Assembly (NCBI GenBank): GCA_004194705.1
Contig: SADC01001204.1
Span: forward strand, 1,302,001-1,366,000
Direction of reading: 5' to 3'
From: Ditylenchus dipsaci
Taxonomy: Eukaryota > Nematoda > Chromadorea > Rhabditida > Anguinidae
DNA length: 64,000 nucleotides
In this document: positions 23,914 to 34,928 of the stretch, piece by piece
How positions within the stretch are numbered: the stretch's first letter is position 1
How the letters are laid out: each line of letters starts with the position of its first letter
The notes under the pieces: generated by a model
The model's database searches: none
What the model was told of the DNA's origin: nothing
The model's input: the letters and a program-made list of their open reading frames with translations, nothing else
Translations under genes and position numbers: made by a program

Positions 23914-24039
23914 GCGGGGGACCACCGAGTAGGAAGAGGTCAGGCCCTTTAAGGACAATAAAATTTTTGCAAAAAAATTGCTTGTCTGAAAGCGAGTTTA
24001 CTAAAAGGAGTGTATTTATTTATTGATTCACATTTAGAG

Positions 24040-24066
24040 GTGGGTTAAATAGAGGAAATACGGTAT
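24040..24066. repeat. Solo end of a TACCGTAT-family MITE
   Basis: TAAATAGAGGAAATACGGTA is the right end of the family; the left end was not found nearby. Confidence 0.5.
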
Positions 24067-24188
24067 GTTCAAAGTTACTAGTAGTTTGATGAAAATATCA
24101 ACTATGCTGCTCGAAATAATGTAGAGAGACATTTCACCTTTTTGGCTTACAGTTAAGTATCGACAAGAGAACTACACAAAACTAGCCT

Positions 24189-24347
24189 AATGGCTCTATC
24201 ACAATTGAAGGTGTAAATGTAAATGTAAGTGTAAGTGTAAATGTTTTTGGTATTGTGAAGACACCTTACATTTACACTTACATTTACACTTACACTTACA
24301 CTTACACTTACATTTACATTTACACCTTCAATTGTGATAGAGCCATA
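24189..24347. repeat. Palindrome built of hexamer arrays
   Basis: TAATGGCTCTATCACAATTG is mirrored by CAATTGTGATAGAGCCATAA. Each arm continues as an array of GTAAAT/GTAAGT hexamers (ATTTAC/ACTTAC in the other arm). This looks like a 160-bp miniature version of the array-armed foldbacks. Confidence 0.75.
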
Positions 24348-24379
24348 AATGACATATTTTGCTGGCAACCGGACAAAAC

Positions 24380-26394
24380 GGGCAGCGACATATTGCGCCA
24401 TATCAAATTGCGCCATATCAAATTGCGCCACATTCAAATTGCGCCGCCGCAAATTGCGCCGCCGTAAATTGCGCCGCATTCAAATTGCGCCGCCGCAAAT
24501 TGCGCCACCGCAAATTGCGCCGCATTCAAATTGCGCCATATTAAATTGCGCCGAATTCAAATTGCGCCACCGCAAATTGCGCCGCATTCAAATTGCGCCA
24601 CGCAAATTGCGCCGAATTCAAATTGCGCCGCCGCAGATTGCGCCAGCAAAGCCACGTTTCCTTTCAATCAAAAAAGATTTTTGTTTCACTCTCACTCTCA
24701 CTTTCACCAACGTGGAGAAATTGCCTCTCAGTCTTTTTTCATTCTAACTTTCAGTGTACCCAATGACTTTTTTGACTCTCACTTTCAGTCTATCGTATTT
24801 CGTGGGAATTAAAATTTTTCAGTCTGAACTATCTAAACCAAGTGGTCGTCCACTTGGAGCAATTTTTTTTACTTTTTCGGGTTTAAAAACTAGTTTTCTA
24901 GACTAATTCGAGCATGCTGAAAATGGTTTGATAGTGGTAAAATACGGTTTTCTAGGGTATTTTTTGAGTATTGGTAAAATCGAGTTTGTAGATCACTGGT
25001 CTTTTTTGACGGCAGAGGTTTCTGACTTAAAAAAACGAATTAACTCTTGTTCCTCCAAAAAAAAATTCTTTTCAACAACAATCACTAGTTTATTTCGTTT
25101 CGAGAAATGCATAACAATAAACCGAAAAAAGCACAACAGTGTAACATAAATATTGTGATTTAATTGCTTTGGTACTTTTCTAGATGGACACAATTGAGAC
25201 AAGGAATTCCATCCGAAGTTGCCCACCACCATCGACGTAGTTGGTAACCAGCTGCTTAATTTGATTGGAGGAATAGATTGCTTTTTTCGACCTGATTCCA
25301 CCTGTCACGCGCGCAACGGATTGTGGTGACGACTAAACATTATGATTTATATCCACGCTCAAGAAAAAATAATAGAGAAATTACAGTTCAATCTTATCTG
25401 ACTGAAGTCCAAATAGACGCAAGGAAAGAAGGAGCTTGTGCCATTAAAATTCGCCGCGTTGAACCCGACCACGTACATTTGCTTATACCACATACATTGC
25501 CCAGTGACGGTTTATCTGCAATAGAAACAGGCATAGAACTATAGAGCACTTCAAGCAAAGATCAATTTTTCTTAAGTACCTGAAGTAGCCGAAGAAGATT
25601 GGTTGTAGTGAAGACAAGTACTCTTGGTGGCGCTGGTCCGATAAATCCTGGCTGCAACGGAAGACCAAATTGTCATCGGCTATAATGGAATAAATGTACA
25701 CAGGACTTGGGCAATTAAGATCCGCAAACCCGAATCGAAGTGAAGAAAAGTCCTCCCATCTCTGGTTTTGTGTCTCTAGTCTCACCCACAAGCCCGTTGA
25801 ATGCTAATCCACTATGCTACACAGGTGTGTCACGATTGCTTTCTGCTGCTGAAATCGCTTTCGAGACACTCTTCCTGACCTTAAAGTATGAGATAAAAAA
25901 ACCGCTGCAAGAACGAAAAAAAACTTCAATAAGAGCTGTATCAGGGAGATGACCATGATGCATCTTCTTTTCCACCAGATGCTGTTGGTTTGTTGATATT
26001 GCTCACCTCACGAAACCTCATTGGATAGGCATTGCTGAAGCCAAAGACATTGCCTCTTTCAGTATAAATACTCTGACCATTTGCTAAACTGATCGTTTAA
26101 TGGAGATGTTTCATTACACTACACTATGGCGCAATTTGACTGCGGCGCAATTCGCGGTGGCGCAATTTGAATGCGGCGCAATTTGCGGTGGCGCAGTTCG
26201 AATGCGGCGCAATTTGCGGTGGCGCAATTTGAATGTGGCGCAATTTGCAGTGGCGCAATTTGAATACGGCGCAATTTGAATGTGGCGCAATTTACATTGG
26301 CGCAATTTACGGCGGCGCAATTTGCGGCGGCGCAATTTGAATGTGGCGCAATTTGATATGGCGCAATTTGATATGGCGCAATATGTCGCTGCCC
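24380..26394. mobile_element. Foldback element FB2 with AATTGCGCC arms
   Basis: It begins GGGCAGCGACATATTGCGCC and ends with the exact complement. The first 90 or so bases of the arms match each other. An exact 8-bp duplication GACAAAAC flanks it (24372-24379 and 26395-26402). Arms at 24395-24650 and 26125-26390 are arrays of CAAATTGCGCCGCCGCAAATTGCG-like units, in mirror orientation. Many open frames there are array translations. The interior has a degraded coding-like stretch at 25320-25800, described separately, and one copy of the GTGGTCGTCCACTTGG repeat (24838-24960). Confidence 0.87.
25320..25800. pseudogene. Degraded coding-like cargo of FB2
   Basis: Plus strand 25323-25544 reads RKEGACAIKIRRVEPDHVHL, with spaced Cys/His residues loosely like a FLYWCH-type zinc finger. 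Minus strand 25791-25560 reads NLVFRCSQDLSDQRHQEYL and an FTTTNLLRLLQVLKK-like phrase. These hint at a Mutator-type transposase or captured gene, but there are stops in both directions and no family can be asserted. Confidence 0.25.
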
Positions 26395-26409
26395 GACAAA
26401 ACAGGTTTT

Positions 26410-26545
26410 TAAAAGTATTTGTCGCGCGACAAAAACGGCTTTTTCCGGATTTCTCGCGCGACAAAAACGGCTTTTTCCGGATTTGTCGCACGATAAAAAC
26501 GACTTTTTTCCGTTATTGTCGCGCGACACAAACGGTTTTTCTACT
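26410..26545. repeat. TTGTCGCGCGACAAAAACGG minisatellite
   Basis: About three to four units of roughly 40 bp, each containing the self-complementary TCGCGCGACAAAAACG and CTTTTTCCGGATTT. FB2 is inserted at its edge, so it may be one arm of another array-armed element. Confidence 0.65.
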
Positions 26546-26639
26546 TTTTTAATTCTTCAATTTTTTAACTGAGTAAATGTGTCTCCAGTGAATTCGGCCA
26601 TGGTAAATTCATCCCCTAGTAAGGAAAAGAGTTCGAATC

Positions 26640-27310
26640 CACCTTGCCGAACTACTTTCGGTTTGATCAATTTTTTTTTCCTAACATAGGATTCTATGAG
26701 GAATTGGGTTTGTTGAGACTAAATTATGATTTTAGCTACCCGAACTCCAAATCCTGGGTGGGTACCCTAGTCTCAGGTGAATATCCACCTGACCCGAAAG
26801 GTACCGTTACGGGTTCGGGAGAGTAAAATCACATTCTGGTCTTGACGAACGCAATTCCCTACAGAATTTTGAGTAAGAAAAAAATTTGTTTTTAATTTCT
26901 ATTTTATTTTTATTTTTCAGGTCATCCACGTTGGTATTCAGGTACCCACCCCAGGATTTAGACTTTTGGGCTGGAAAAAATTGCAATTCATGAACAATAC
27001 GAAATATATAAATTGATTTTAAGCGTAATATGTAGACAGAATCTGATTGACGCACTAATTACTGACGCACTAATTACGGCGCAGTAATTACGCATAACCT
27101 AGTGGTCACCACCCAACCAGTTGAGTATCAGGCTGGATGCACTAAAAATTAACATTTGTAAAATTCAAAAACGAATTATCTTATTATTTGTAAAATCGTG
27201 CGCATAATCGGGTTTGATGAAACCGAAGGGCGATTTTACCCACCGAAAGGCGAATCCCCCCTCCCCCCGCTGCCTCCCTGGTTAAGCCAATGCAGGTGGA
27301 TATCCAAGAT
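26640..27310. repeat. Dispersed repeat, related to FB1 interior
   Basis: TTGTTGAGACTAAATTATGA, CCTGGGTGGGTACCCTAGTC, AGGTGAATATCCACCTG and AAATCGTGCGCATAATCGGG correspond to diverged text at 1680-1930. Parts form an inverted pair around 26880-26960. No host gene was seen. Confidence 0.55.
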
Positions 27311-27607
27311 ATTATTATGCTTTCGCTTATGACTTTGAAATTATGCCGATGACTTTTGAGAACACTGGTTACAAATATTTTGAGACTTTTTTTTACAACA
27401 AAAACAATGTTCTGTGCTTAAAAAAATTTTTAATTTTGCGCGAGAGTTGTTTTTGACGATTACTTTTGGCTCAATAAAATACATTTCTGTATTTTGTATT
27501 GACGGCATGCTACCAATATTTTTCTGATTCTATATTTTGAGTAATTTACTGCAATCATCCAATTAATAACTTTTTTATAAGAAAAATCCTGCAACATATA
27601 TTACACT

Positions 27608-29086
27608 ATGCTTCCACCAGAAATTTATTGCGACATAGCCACTTTTGTGGATTTTAAGACGAGCTGCACATTAGCACTTATGTCGTCATGTACATGTGAC
27701 ATTTTCATTTCTAAATTTGGATTAGAAAGGCAGAAACAGGTACAAATTAAAATGCCCCGCTTGCAGTCAACGTTTCTCTATAATGAAAAATCTTGAATGA
27801 TTTTATAGATGTTCGCCCTCTTGGAAGAGCTTGGCAATTGTGCCAAAAAGGTCAAAGATGCAGGCTTAGAGCAAGAAGCGGAAGAAAAGTTAAAGCTTTG
27901 GATTTCGGAATTCAAGAACATGGCTGCTCACATGTCACACACCGTGCCACCACATCAGCTCTCGGACGGTCAAGTGAAATTTTGTCAATTTTTCTGAACT
28001 TGAAAGAGAGAGAGGAAATCGTGGTTTTCAGGACTTGGATGGCATGGCTACCGGTAACGGCATTTTGGACGGAATCATTGATCTGGAACCTTTTCCTGGG
28101 ACTTCAATGGCTGATTTAAGATTTTTTGTCAATTTCTTCGAGGTTAATGCAGAACAAAACTGTGACTTTTAGGGCGAGGATGGCAATGATGATAGATTGG
28201 ACGTTGCTGCTCAAGGCGTGGGAAACCTGTCACTGCATCAGCATTTGGTGGATCAGGTATATTTTGATAATTTATGAGGTGAATGGAAAGGAAAAATCGG
28301 GGTTTTCAGAGCTTGAAAAGAATGGTGAGCGAGCAGGACAGTGAGCATGGAGAAAGCAGCTCGACTCGAGAACCTGATGTAAGATTTCTTGTCAATCTTT
28401 TTGAGGCAAATGAAGAGCAAAACTGTGACTTTTAGGGCAAGGATGGCAATGCGGATGAGTCGGACATTACTACTAAGGGCTTGCAAGACCTGCCACTGAA
28501 TCAGCTTCTGGAAGATCAGGTGATTTTTTTCGTCAATTCATTTAAGGTATACAAACAATAAGAAATTATTGTTTTTAGGTCTTGGAGGGTACGGCTAGCG
28601 ATCAGAGCAGTGAAGATGAAAGCATTGAGTTGGAATCTCTGTCATTGACTCCGGAAGCTAACGTAAGATTTTTCGTCAGTCTTTTTGAGGCAATGGAGAG
28701 CAAAGCTTTGACTTTAAGGACAAGGATGGCATTGACGATGGATTGGACATCGCTGCTCAAGGCGTGGGAAACCTGCACTAAATCAGCTTTTGGAAGACCA
28801 CGTAACTTTTTTCAATTTGTTAGGGTTAAATAGAAAGACAGAACTATTTTTTCAGGAAAGCGCCAGCACTGCTGCAGAGGTGTCTGATGTAGGACTTTTT
28901 GTCAATTTTTTTAAGACCATGAAAGAGAAATTGTTATTTCAGGATGAGGATGTGAACAATGATGATGACGAGCCATCTCCGCTAGCTCCCCGAATCCGCA
29001 AAGCTACTCATGTCATGACGCCCGAACAGTCTGAAGAAGAGAAAAAGAAAAAGAGCTATGGAATCACAAAGCTTGGCAATTGTTAG
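27608..29086 (+). CDS. Unrecognised acidic protein with tandem exon duplications
   Basis: Exons: 27608-27739, 27809-27973, 28032-28115, 28173-28256, 28310-28378, 28436-28519, 28579-28662, 28719-28801, 28856-28888, 28943-29086 (stop TAG). Exon 1 encodes LPPEIYCDIATFVDFKTSC, similar to the start of nematode F-box domains. Exon 2 is an amphipathic helix. Exons 3-10 alternate two types: DKDGxxDGLDIAAQGxxNL...NQLLEDQ (84 nt) and more acidic spacers (69 or 84 nt; 33 nt for exon 9). All are phase 0 at both ends, and the introns also share sequence (GTAAGATTTTTTGTCAAT...GTGACTTTTAG). Two lesions: exon 3 ends TTAAGA where siblings have GTAAGA, and exon 8 is 83 nt, which shifts frame. The C-terminus is Lys-rich. 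A possible further exon at 29150-29240 (CEQARKAGANIEGVQLL) resembles exon 2. No function can be assigned. Confidence 0.7.
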
Positions 29087-29335
29087 TATGTTGACATGAA
29101 AAACCATTGCAATAAAATATTCGTCCGTTTTAATTTTGTTACCGCTAAAATAGTAGAAGAATGCGCTGGTGTGAACAAGCTAGGAAGGCTGGCGCTAATA
29201 TTGAGGGTGTGCAACTTCTTCAACAGTTCTATGATACAAAAAAAGTTTTTTTGTGCAGGCAACGCTTCCTACTCATTAAGGAAAATCTCATTTGGGCACC
29301 CTTATTTGCGCGCCTTATTTGGGCACCAATTTCAA

Positions 29336-29465
29336 ATACCGTATTTATTTTAATGGAGCACTAGTCTCTATCAGAAAAACATTCTCTATTGAAGCACCAC
29401 TCCCAAAGGGGGTCGGAAAATAGAACACTAGACTCTAATAAAGCACCACCTCCTGAACATGACTG
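29336..29465. repeat. TACCGTAT-family MITE, left part
   Basis: ACCGTATTTATTTTAATGGA is followed by repeats of GAAGCACCACTCCC/AAGCACCACCTCC. The right end was not identified. Confidence 0.5.
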
Positions 29466-29699
29466 ACTTAATTGGCGAAAATGAATTTTTTAAAGGAACT
29501 TGTTTAATCTCATGTTATACTGAAAACGAGCCTAAATCAACCTATTTCACACGATAGGCATGAATAAAATGAGGGTCGAAAATCGAGGTAGCAAAATTAT
29601 TTATACCTTGTCCAAAATTACAAAAAATCTGTACTTCTCAACACTTGTCTGCAATTATAGTAGCAAAAATCTAAGAAAAATGCATTTCTGATAAAAGAA

Positions 29700-31085
29700 G
29701 TCATTTTTCGAGGGATGAAATTTGGAATATTTTATTGAGTTTTAATTAGTCGCTTACCCTTCCGCAAAATTTGAAATTTTGTATCAGAAAGTATTTCTAT
29801 TTCTACGTCAAATCCACTGAATGCAACAGAAAGTTACGGCCCAAACAAGATCACCAATTACTATTTCCTCTAATTACATTTTGACCTAACTTATTTTTTA
29901 ATTTTTTTTTCGCCAAGCAAACCTAAGATTCTGAGACCGGATTTGTTTTCAGCATGGTCGATTTGTATGTCAAAACTGCTCTTGGAATTAAAAGTATTTG
30001 TTAAATGTAGGCAGGGCTTTCTGATACATATTTTCGAATTTTTTTAAAGGGTAAGCGACTGGCTAAAACTCAATAAAATATTCGGCGCTAGTAGCCAATA
30101 CCCCCCCCCTTCAACAATTTTTTTTTCAAAATCAGGTTTTAACCATTTCTAAGTAATTCTTATGCACTGAAAACAATAAAAAAAGATATTTTCGGGCATT
30201 TTCTGACCCAAAAAGCTGATTTTTGGGAAAAAATTTTGACCAAAATTTGACTTTTTTGCCTTGGGGGACCGAAGTAGACCACCTGAAAACGGTACTTAGA
30301 GTCCTAAAAAGATGAGATTTGAACATAGTTTTGAATACTGGGGCCCACCGCATAAATAACTCTGGTATGCATGTTTTTCATGCATCCAGAGTCACTTTCA
30401 AGTGATTCGTGTCTAAGGTATGGGGGTGTGCGCATCTCAACTCCAAGCTCCCAAGCCCCCTGCGTCCCGAAGGGGCACTTACCTTAGACATGATTCCGAG
30501 AAGTACACTTGATTATAAAATGCATATAGAACAGGGTTCTCATCTGGAATTTTTCAAATAAAAGTACATTTTGTTAAATAAGTACATTTTGCCATTTTAT
30601 CCAGTGCTTACTGATTTTTGAGCGTCCAAAATGAAGATTTTGACGTAAAATCTCAAAATTCTAAAGATTTATTTAAGCCCCCAAGCCCCCTGCGCCCCCT
30701 TCGGGGCGCAGGGGGCTTGAGAGTTAGACATGCGCGTACTCACTTACCTTAGACATAATTCCGAGCAAGACTCTTGATCATAAAATGCATATAGAGACTT
30801 TTTTTGCCTAGCTCCAGTGACAAAACGGGTTAGAATACGCTGAAAAAAGGTGGTTTACTCTGGTCCCCCAAGGCAAAAAGTCGAATTTTGGTCAAAATTT
30901 TTTTCTTTCAAAAATCAGCTTTTCGAGTCAGAAAATACCCGAAAACAACTTTTTCGATTGTTTTTAGCGCATAAGAATTACTTAGAAATGGTTAAAACCT
31001 GATTTTGAAAAAAAATTGTTGGGGGGGGGGTTTATTCGCTACTAGGGTCAAATATTCCAAATTTCGTCCCTCGAAAAATGATTTT
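29700..31085. mobile_element. Nested palindromes including a family D element
   Basis: An inner unit at about 30090-31050 has arms (AACCATTTCTAAGTAATTCT / AGAATTACTTAGAAATGGTT) around the D core, with hairpin CCCCCTGCGCCCCCTTCGGG at 30680-30710. Around it, TTATTGAGTTTTAATTAGTC (29737) is mirrored at 30050-30085, and TTTTCGAGGGATGAAATTTGG at 29705 by its complement at 31058-31080. So at least two palindromic insertions are stacked. No gene. Confidence 0.65.
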
Positions 31086-31089
31086 TTAT

Positions 31090-31597
31090 GAGAAAAGCAT
31101 TTATCTCAGTCTTTTGCTATAATTTCAGAGAATTGTTTTTTTGCAGAATGATAGTAATGATAGAAATTTTCGAAATTTGTGCCAATCTGTGTACTGGAAA
31201 TTATTTTTTTCAATTGGCGCTCCGTTTGCGGTAATCTCATAGATAAAATGAACCAAGACTACTTCTAGGACTGAAAACTTCAACATGGCGTGAAATGCGC
31301 ACTTTCGACATGGTCTCTAAAGCAGATTTTGAAGCCGAAATTCGGGAAAATTCGATTCTCAGAAAATATGGAATATTTTGTAGTTTCTATTTTTTATATT
31401 TGATATTTCAAAACATATACAAGCTTGTTGTGCTTCATTTGAAAGCCTTTTATATGAGCTAAACAATGATTTAAAAAATTGATGTAAAGTACAACTTATG
31501 TTCGTTTGAATATTGAGCAAATGTTCGAAAATGACACTTTTCGAAACTCGCATTTTGACCACTTGTTATGTCTGAAAAAAGTGAAAGAATAAATTAA
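31090..31597. other. Intergenic, nothing recognised
   Basis: AT-rich sequence with no supported gene. The short open frames have no motif. Confidence 0.35.
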
Positions 31598-32446
31598 CGG
31601 GTGTCCTATTAGTCCCCGGACAAATTTTAAGGCCTCTGTTAGCCATTTAAGTTGGGGATTTACCAAATTTCAAAAAGACAGTTTTGTTGCGCTTTTTCTC
31701 TTCTTTCTAATATACCACATGTACCACAATGTACCACCAATACCACATTACCCTTTGTGTTTGAAAAAATTTGGAAACCCACAACAATAAAATATAAGAC
31801 AGAAAAAAATTTTGGGAAAAAAAATAATGAGAGGTTGACGAGCATTTTCATTAATTTAACTGGTCAAAAGTCTCATCCAGGCTTTCATACTTACTAACAT
31901 CTCAGAATTAATTGTCAGAACTCAAGAGCCACAAAAGCCATTTTACAGAATTTTTTTGAAATCCGAGTACTGGAATAAGGCTTTTCGCAAAAATTGATCA
32001 AAAAAAAGACTAAAAATCTAATCATTCGATTTAAACTTGGATTTTAGCCATTTTTTTTTTAAATTATTTTTTGTGAAAAACCTTACTCAGTACTCAGAGT
32101 TTCAAAAGAAAACCGTAATATAGGTTTTGTAGCTTTTGAGTTACGCGACAATATAGTGCTAAGACGCGTTGAAGTAATGATCCCTGGATTAGACTATTGA
32201 CCAGTTCAAGTAATGAAAATGCTCATCAATTTCTCGAAATTCTTTTCCCGGAATTTTTTTCAGTCACTTCCTCTTTCTTGTGATTTGTCAGCTTATTTCC
32301 AACACAAAGGGGTGATATGAATAACGTCCGAAAGAAAAAGAAAAGCGCAACAAGACGGTATTTTCAATTTTGTAATTCCACAGCTTTAACGGCTATCAGA
32401 GGCCTTTAAGTTTGTCCGGTGACTGACTGAACATCCGTTAGATTCT
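31598..32446. mobile_element. Palindromic element overlapping a peptide gene
   Basis: CCCCGGACAAATTTTAAGGC (31615) is mirrored by the segment at 32400-32430, and GTTTTGTTGCGCTTTTTC by GAAAAGCGCAACAAGAC at 32338. The TIR reads roughly TAACGGGTGTCCTATTAGTC. Its right TIR supplies the 3' end of the peptide gene at 32406-32619. Confidence 0.7.
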
Positions 32447-32619
32447 CCTCCACCAGAATCTGCCAGTCTTCCGTGTAAACTAGGAAATTTCTCAGCACTC
32501 TAACTTTGAAAAAAATACACTACACTTTTGGCTTTTCTAAAGATCTAAATACCTTCAGCAGCGGATCGAGCTACAAAAAGCACCAAAACGAGACACAAAA
32601 TTAGTGTTGATCTAGCCAT
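32406..32619 (-). CDS. Small secreted peptide, copy 1
   Basis: Exon 1 (32619-32553) encodes MARSTLILCLVLVLFVARSA, a clear signal peptide. Exon 2 (32497-32406) joins in phase with the acceptor TTAGAG and gives a 52-residue precursor ending in QSVTGQT. The mature part would be about 30 residues, acidic, with no Cys. A TATATATTTATA box lies 60 nt upstream. The last dozen codons are derived from the terminal inverted repeat of the neighbouring palindromic element, so the original C-terminus was probably lost or replaced. Exon 1 and the promoter have a close paralogue at 39589-39890. Function unknown. Confidence 0.5.
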
Positions 32620-32677
32620 TAAAAAAACGTATCAGACAGAAATAAGACAAATTGAAAATATTTCCTGATCATGTCAG

Positions 32678-32689
32678 TATATATTTATA
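32678..32689 (-). promoter_or_regulatory. TATA box of peptide gene copy 1
   Basis: TATAAATATATA on the minus strand, 60 nt before the ATG. The same box and surrounding text (CATGTCAG, AACAAAAAGCTAAGCAAATA) are kept at copy 2. Confidence 0.65.
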
Positions 32690-32835
32690 GTGGAGTCATT
32701 CTTAACAAAAAGCTAAGCAAATAAAAAAAATTAAAATAATTGAAAAGTTCGAGAAGATTTTTTGCTGCGTTGAAAAACCTGTTTACTCGTGAATGACTGT
32801 ATCTTTATTTTGCTCAACTTTTCAGCATCAGCAGC

Positions 32836-32974
32836 TACCGGGCAGTTCAAAAGTTCTCGCTTTTTTTTGAATACAAAAGAGTATATTTCGAACGACTTTT
32901 CAGCAAAGATACAATGATGCCTAACAAAAGAATTTTGAAAAGCTTCTTAAAAACTTTTGAACCACCCGGTAGAA
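32836..32974. mobile_element. Small palindromic MITE
   Basis: TACCGGGCAGTTCAAAAGTT is mirrored by AACTTTTGAACCACCCGGTA. It interrupts sequence that is continuous in the duplicated copy near 39870-39920, which supports a recent insertion. Confidence 0.75.
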
Positions 32975-33728
32975 CAATGTCTGCAAAGTCGCTCATGAAA
33001 ATATTGAGCAAACTATTATATATTTTAATTTTTTGAATGTCTTCATACTAACTTCAGCATCTATGCAAACATACATTTTACTTACGACTCTTATGAAAAT
33101 TCCAAAATAGATATAGACCGCTTTTTGGCCGGTCCCTTGATGTTACTTAGTGTCGATGCTTGACTATACTACTACTACTAATTTCTCTTCTAATAATTAT
33201 TTGGTCCACAGAGCAGTATAGTAGTTGCCTCGGTTCACACTTATTTCCGCCAAACTGGTTTCCGCCAACTTCTTTCCACAAACTATTTTCCGCCAAACTG
33301 ATTTCCGCCAAACTGTTTTCCGCAAAGCTGATTTCTGTCAATTTTTTGAAAAAAGAAGGCTTTTAGTCAAAATTCGGTCTATATATTTTCGCAAATCGTT
33401 TTCTTGCATCAGATTTATTTTTGCATCATGTATATATAATTTATTTTGCATCAGATTTACGTCTTTTTGCATCAGATATGCAATTTTCTGCCTTAAACCA
33501 CCCAAAGTGACCCGGAAACCCTAAATTACTCTTTATGACCTCAAAACGCCACGAAGCACACAAAACCACCATGAACGCTACAAATGGCCTCAAAATATTT
33601 CAAATCACTTATAATCCCAATGAACACCCAAAACACCCGAAAACCACCTCATGGCCTCTTAAACATACCTAACCATCCTGGTTCTTACGTACAGGATCTA
33701 AATTTATGTCTGTCTTAGGCAATACTAC

Positions 33729-34928
33729 CAGGCATGGACACGGGCCGAATTTTGGCGGCCCGGCCCGGCCCAGGGCCGTGATAGTTCGGCCCGGCACGGC
33801 CCGCTTCTTTTTAGTCTTCAGCCCGGCCCGGCCCGGCCCGGGCCGGGCGGGCCCGGAAGCCCTACTTCAAAATATAGTCAAAAAATTATCGACATTTCTT
33901 GAGAAAAAACAAAGAGTCTTTATTGATATCCCAAAATCAAACAAATCAAATCAATCAAATGTAATCTTATTTTAACAATGATCGCCAATACATATGGAGG
34001 AAATGGACGCTGCCGACAATTTTTTCGCGAGACTCCACCACCAGTTGACGCAACTTGCTGAACCACCTTTCATTTTCATTTCCTAAATCAACCTTAGAAT
34101 TACTTACAACCCCATCATGCAGTGTGACCAAACCAAGTGGTCGTCCACTTGGATCAAAAATTCTTTTTTCACGTTTTGGTTCCAAAACATTTTTTCTGCA
34201 CTAATTCGAGCATCCTGAAGATGGTTTGACAGTGGTAAGGTTGCTGGTTCGAACTCCTATGGATGCAATCAGTCCCGGGTAGTGGTCACTAGGTGCTTAA
34301 CGCGGGTTCGGAGAGCGTGAGGTGCTTTAGATGCTTTGGGATGATTTGGGTAGTTTCAGCAATTTGGGATGTTTTGGGTAAATTACGGATGGCTTAAGTA
34401 ATTGGGATGGTTCGGACACAATCTGAAAAATTTCGAAAAAAAACTAAAAAAACTGGCTTGGTCCCCCCCCTGTTTTGAAAAAGTTGTGAATTAGATTAAA
34501 TCAAATTAGGTAAAGTCTTAGTATCACTGTTACGAAAATGTTTGTTACGAAATCTCGCATTACGAAAAAATTTGTTACCAAAATCTCGCGTTACAAAACC
34601 ATTTGTTACGAAATTAGCTCATTACGAAATGAACCTGTTACCAAATGAACTTGTTACCAAATGAACCTGTTACCAAATGAACTTGTTACCAAATGAACCT
34701 GTTACGAAATGGCGCGTTACGAAATGAGGTACAGCCGAAGTTCCTAGTTGGGTGGTTTTGGCGGGAAATTCAATACGAAATTAAAACCGGGCTTCAGGGG
34801 CCCGGGCCGGAGGTTTTTCGGCCCGGCCCGGCCCGGCCCGCAGCAGGTACGGCCCGGCCCGGCCCGAAGCCCGGCGGGCCGGGCCGGGCCGGGCCAAGCC
34901 CGGGCCGGGCGGCCCGTGTCCACCCCTG
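33729..34928. mobile_element. GC-rich hAT-type foldback nested in FB3
   Basis: Ends CAGGCATGGACACGGGCCG and CGGCCCGTGTCCACCCCTG are inverted. An exact 8-bp duplication AATACTAC lies on each side (33721-33728, 34929-34936). The CAG terminus and 8-bp duplication place it in the hAT superfamily. The arms are arrays of GGCCCGGCCC. Inside are a GTGGTCGTCCACTTGG repeat (34135-34280, with the B-box-like GGTTCGAACTC) and an array of TTGTTACGAAAT/TGTTACCAAATGAAC words (34535-34730). The minus frame 34185-33967 shows no family. Confidence 0.85.

Larger units (their letters stand above)
20557..23948. mobile_element. TTAA-flanked palindrome (family A) carrying a hAT insertion
   Basis: TTAA (20553-20556) precedes AGGGCCTGACCTCTTCC. 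The complementary end with TTAA lies at 23949-23952. The left part (20557-20758) is itself a palindrome: TCTAACAAAACTAAGCC / GGCCTAGTTTTGTTAGA, then TTGATCATTG / CAATGATCAA, then CCGCCAATTC. The missing outer part of the right arm (GACCACCGAGTAGGAAGAGG) resumes at 23921, after the hAT element. The unit was a foldback of about 240 bp before it was split. Confidence 0.85.

Noticed and set aside
24349..24747. Open frames of 60-136 codons in the minisatellite arms (also 26119-26529, 49787-50227, 1311-1691)
   Set aside because: They are translations of short tandem repeats whose unit length keeps frame; they exist on both strands and have no start or splice context.
24380..26394. CRISPR-like alternation of repeats and spacers in the AATTGCGCC arrays
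   Set aside because: Units vary in length, 'spacers' are only a few bases and repetitive, arrays are mirrored and flanked by a target duplication, and the DNA is eukaryotic.
34535..34730. GTTACGAAAT array as the arm of a separate foldback
   Set aside because: No mirrored partner or target duplication was found; it lies inside the GC-rich element and is kept as an internal repeat.
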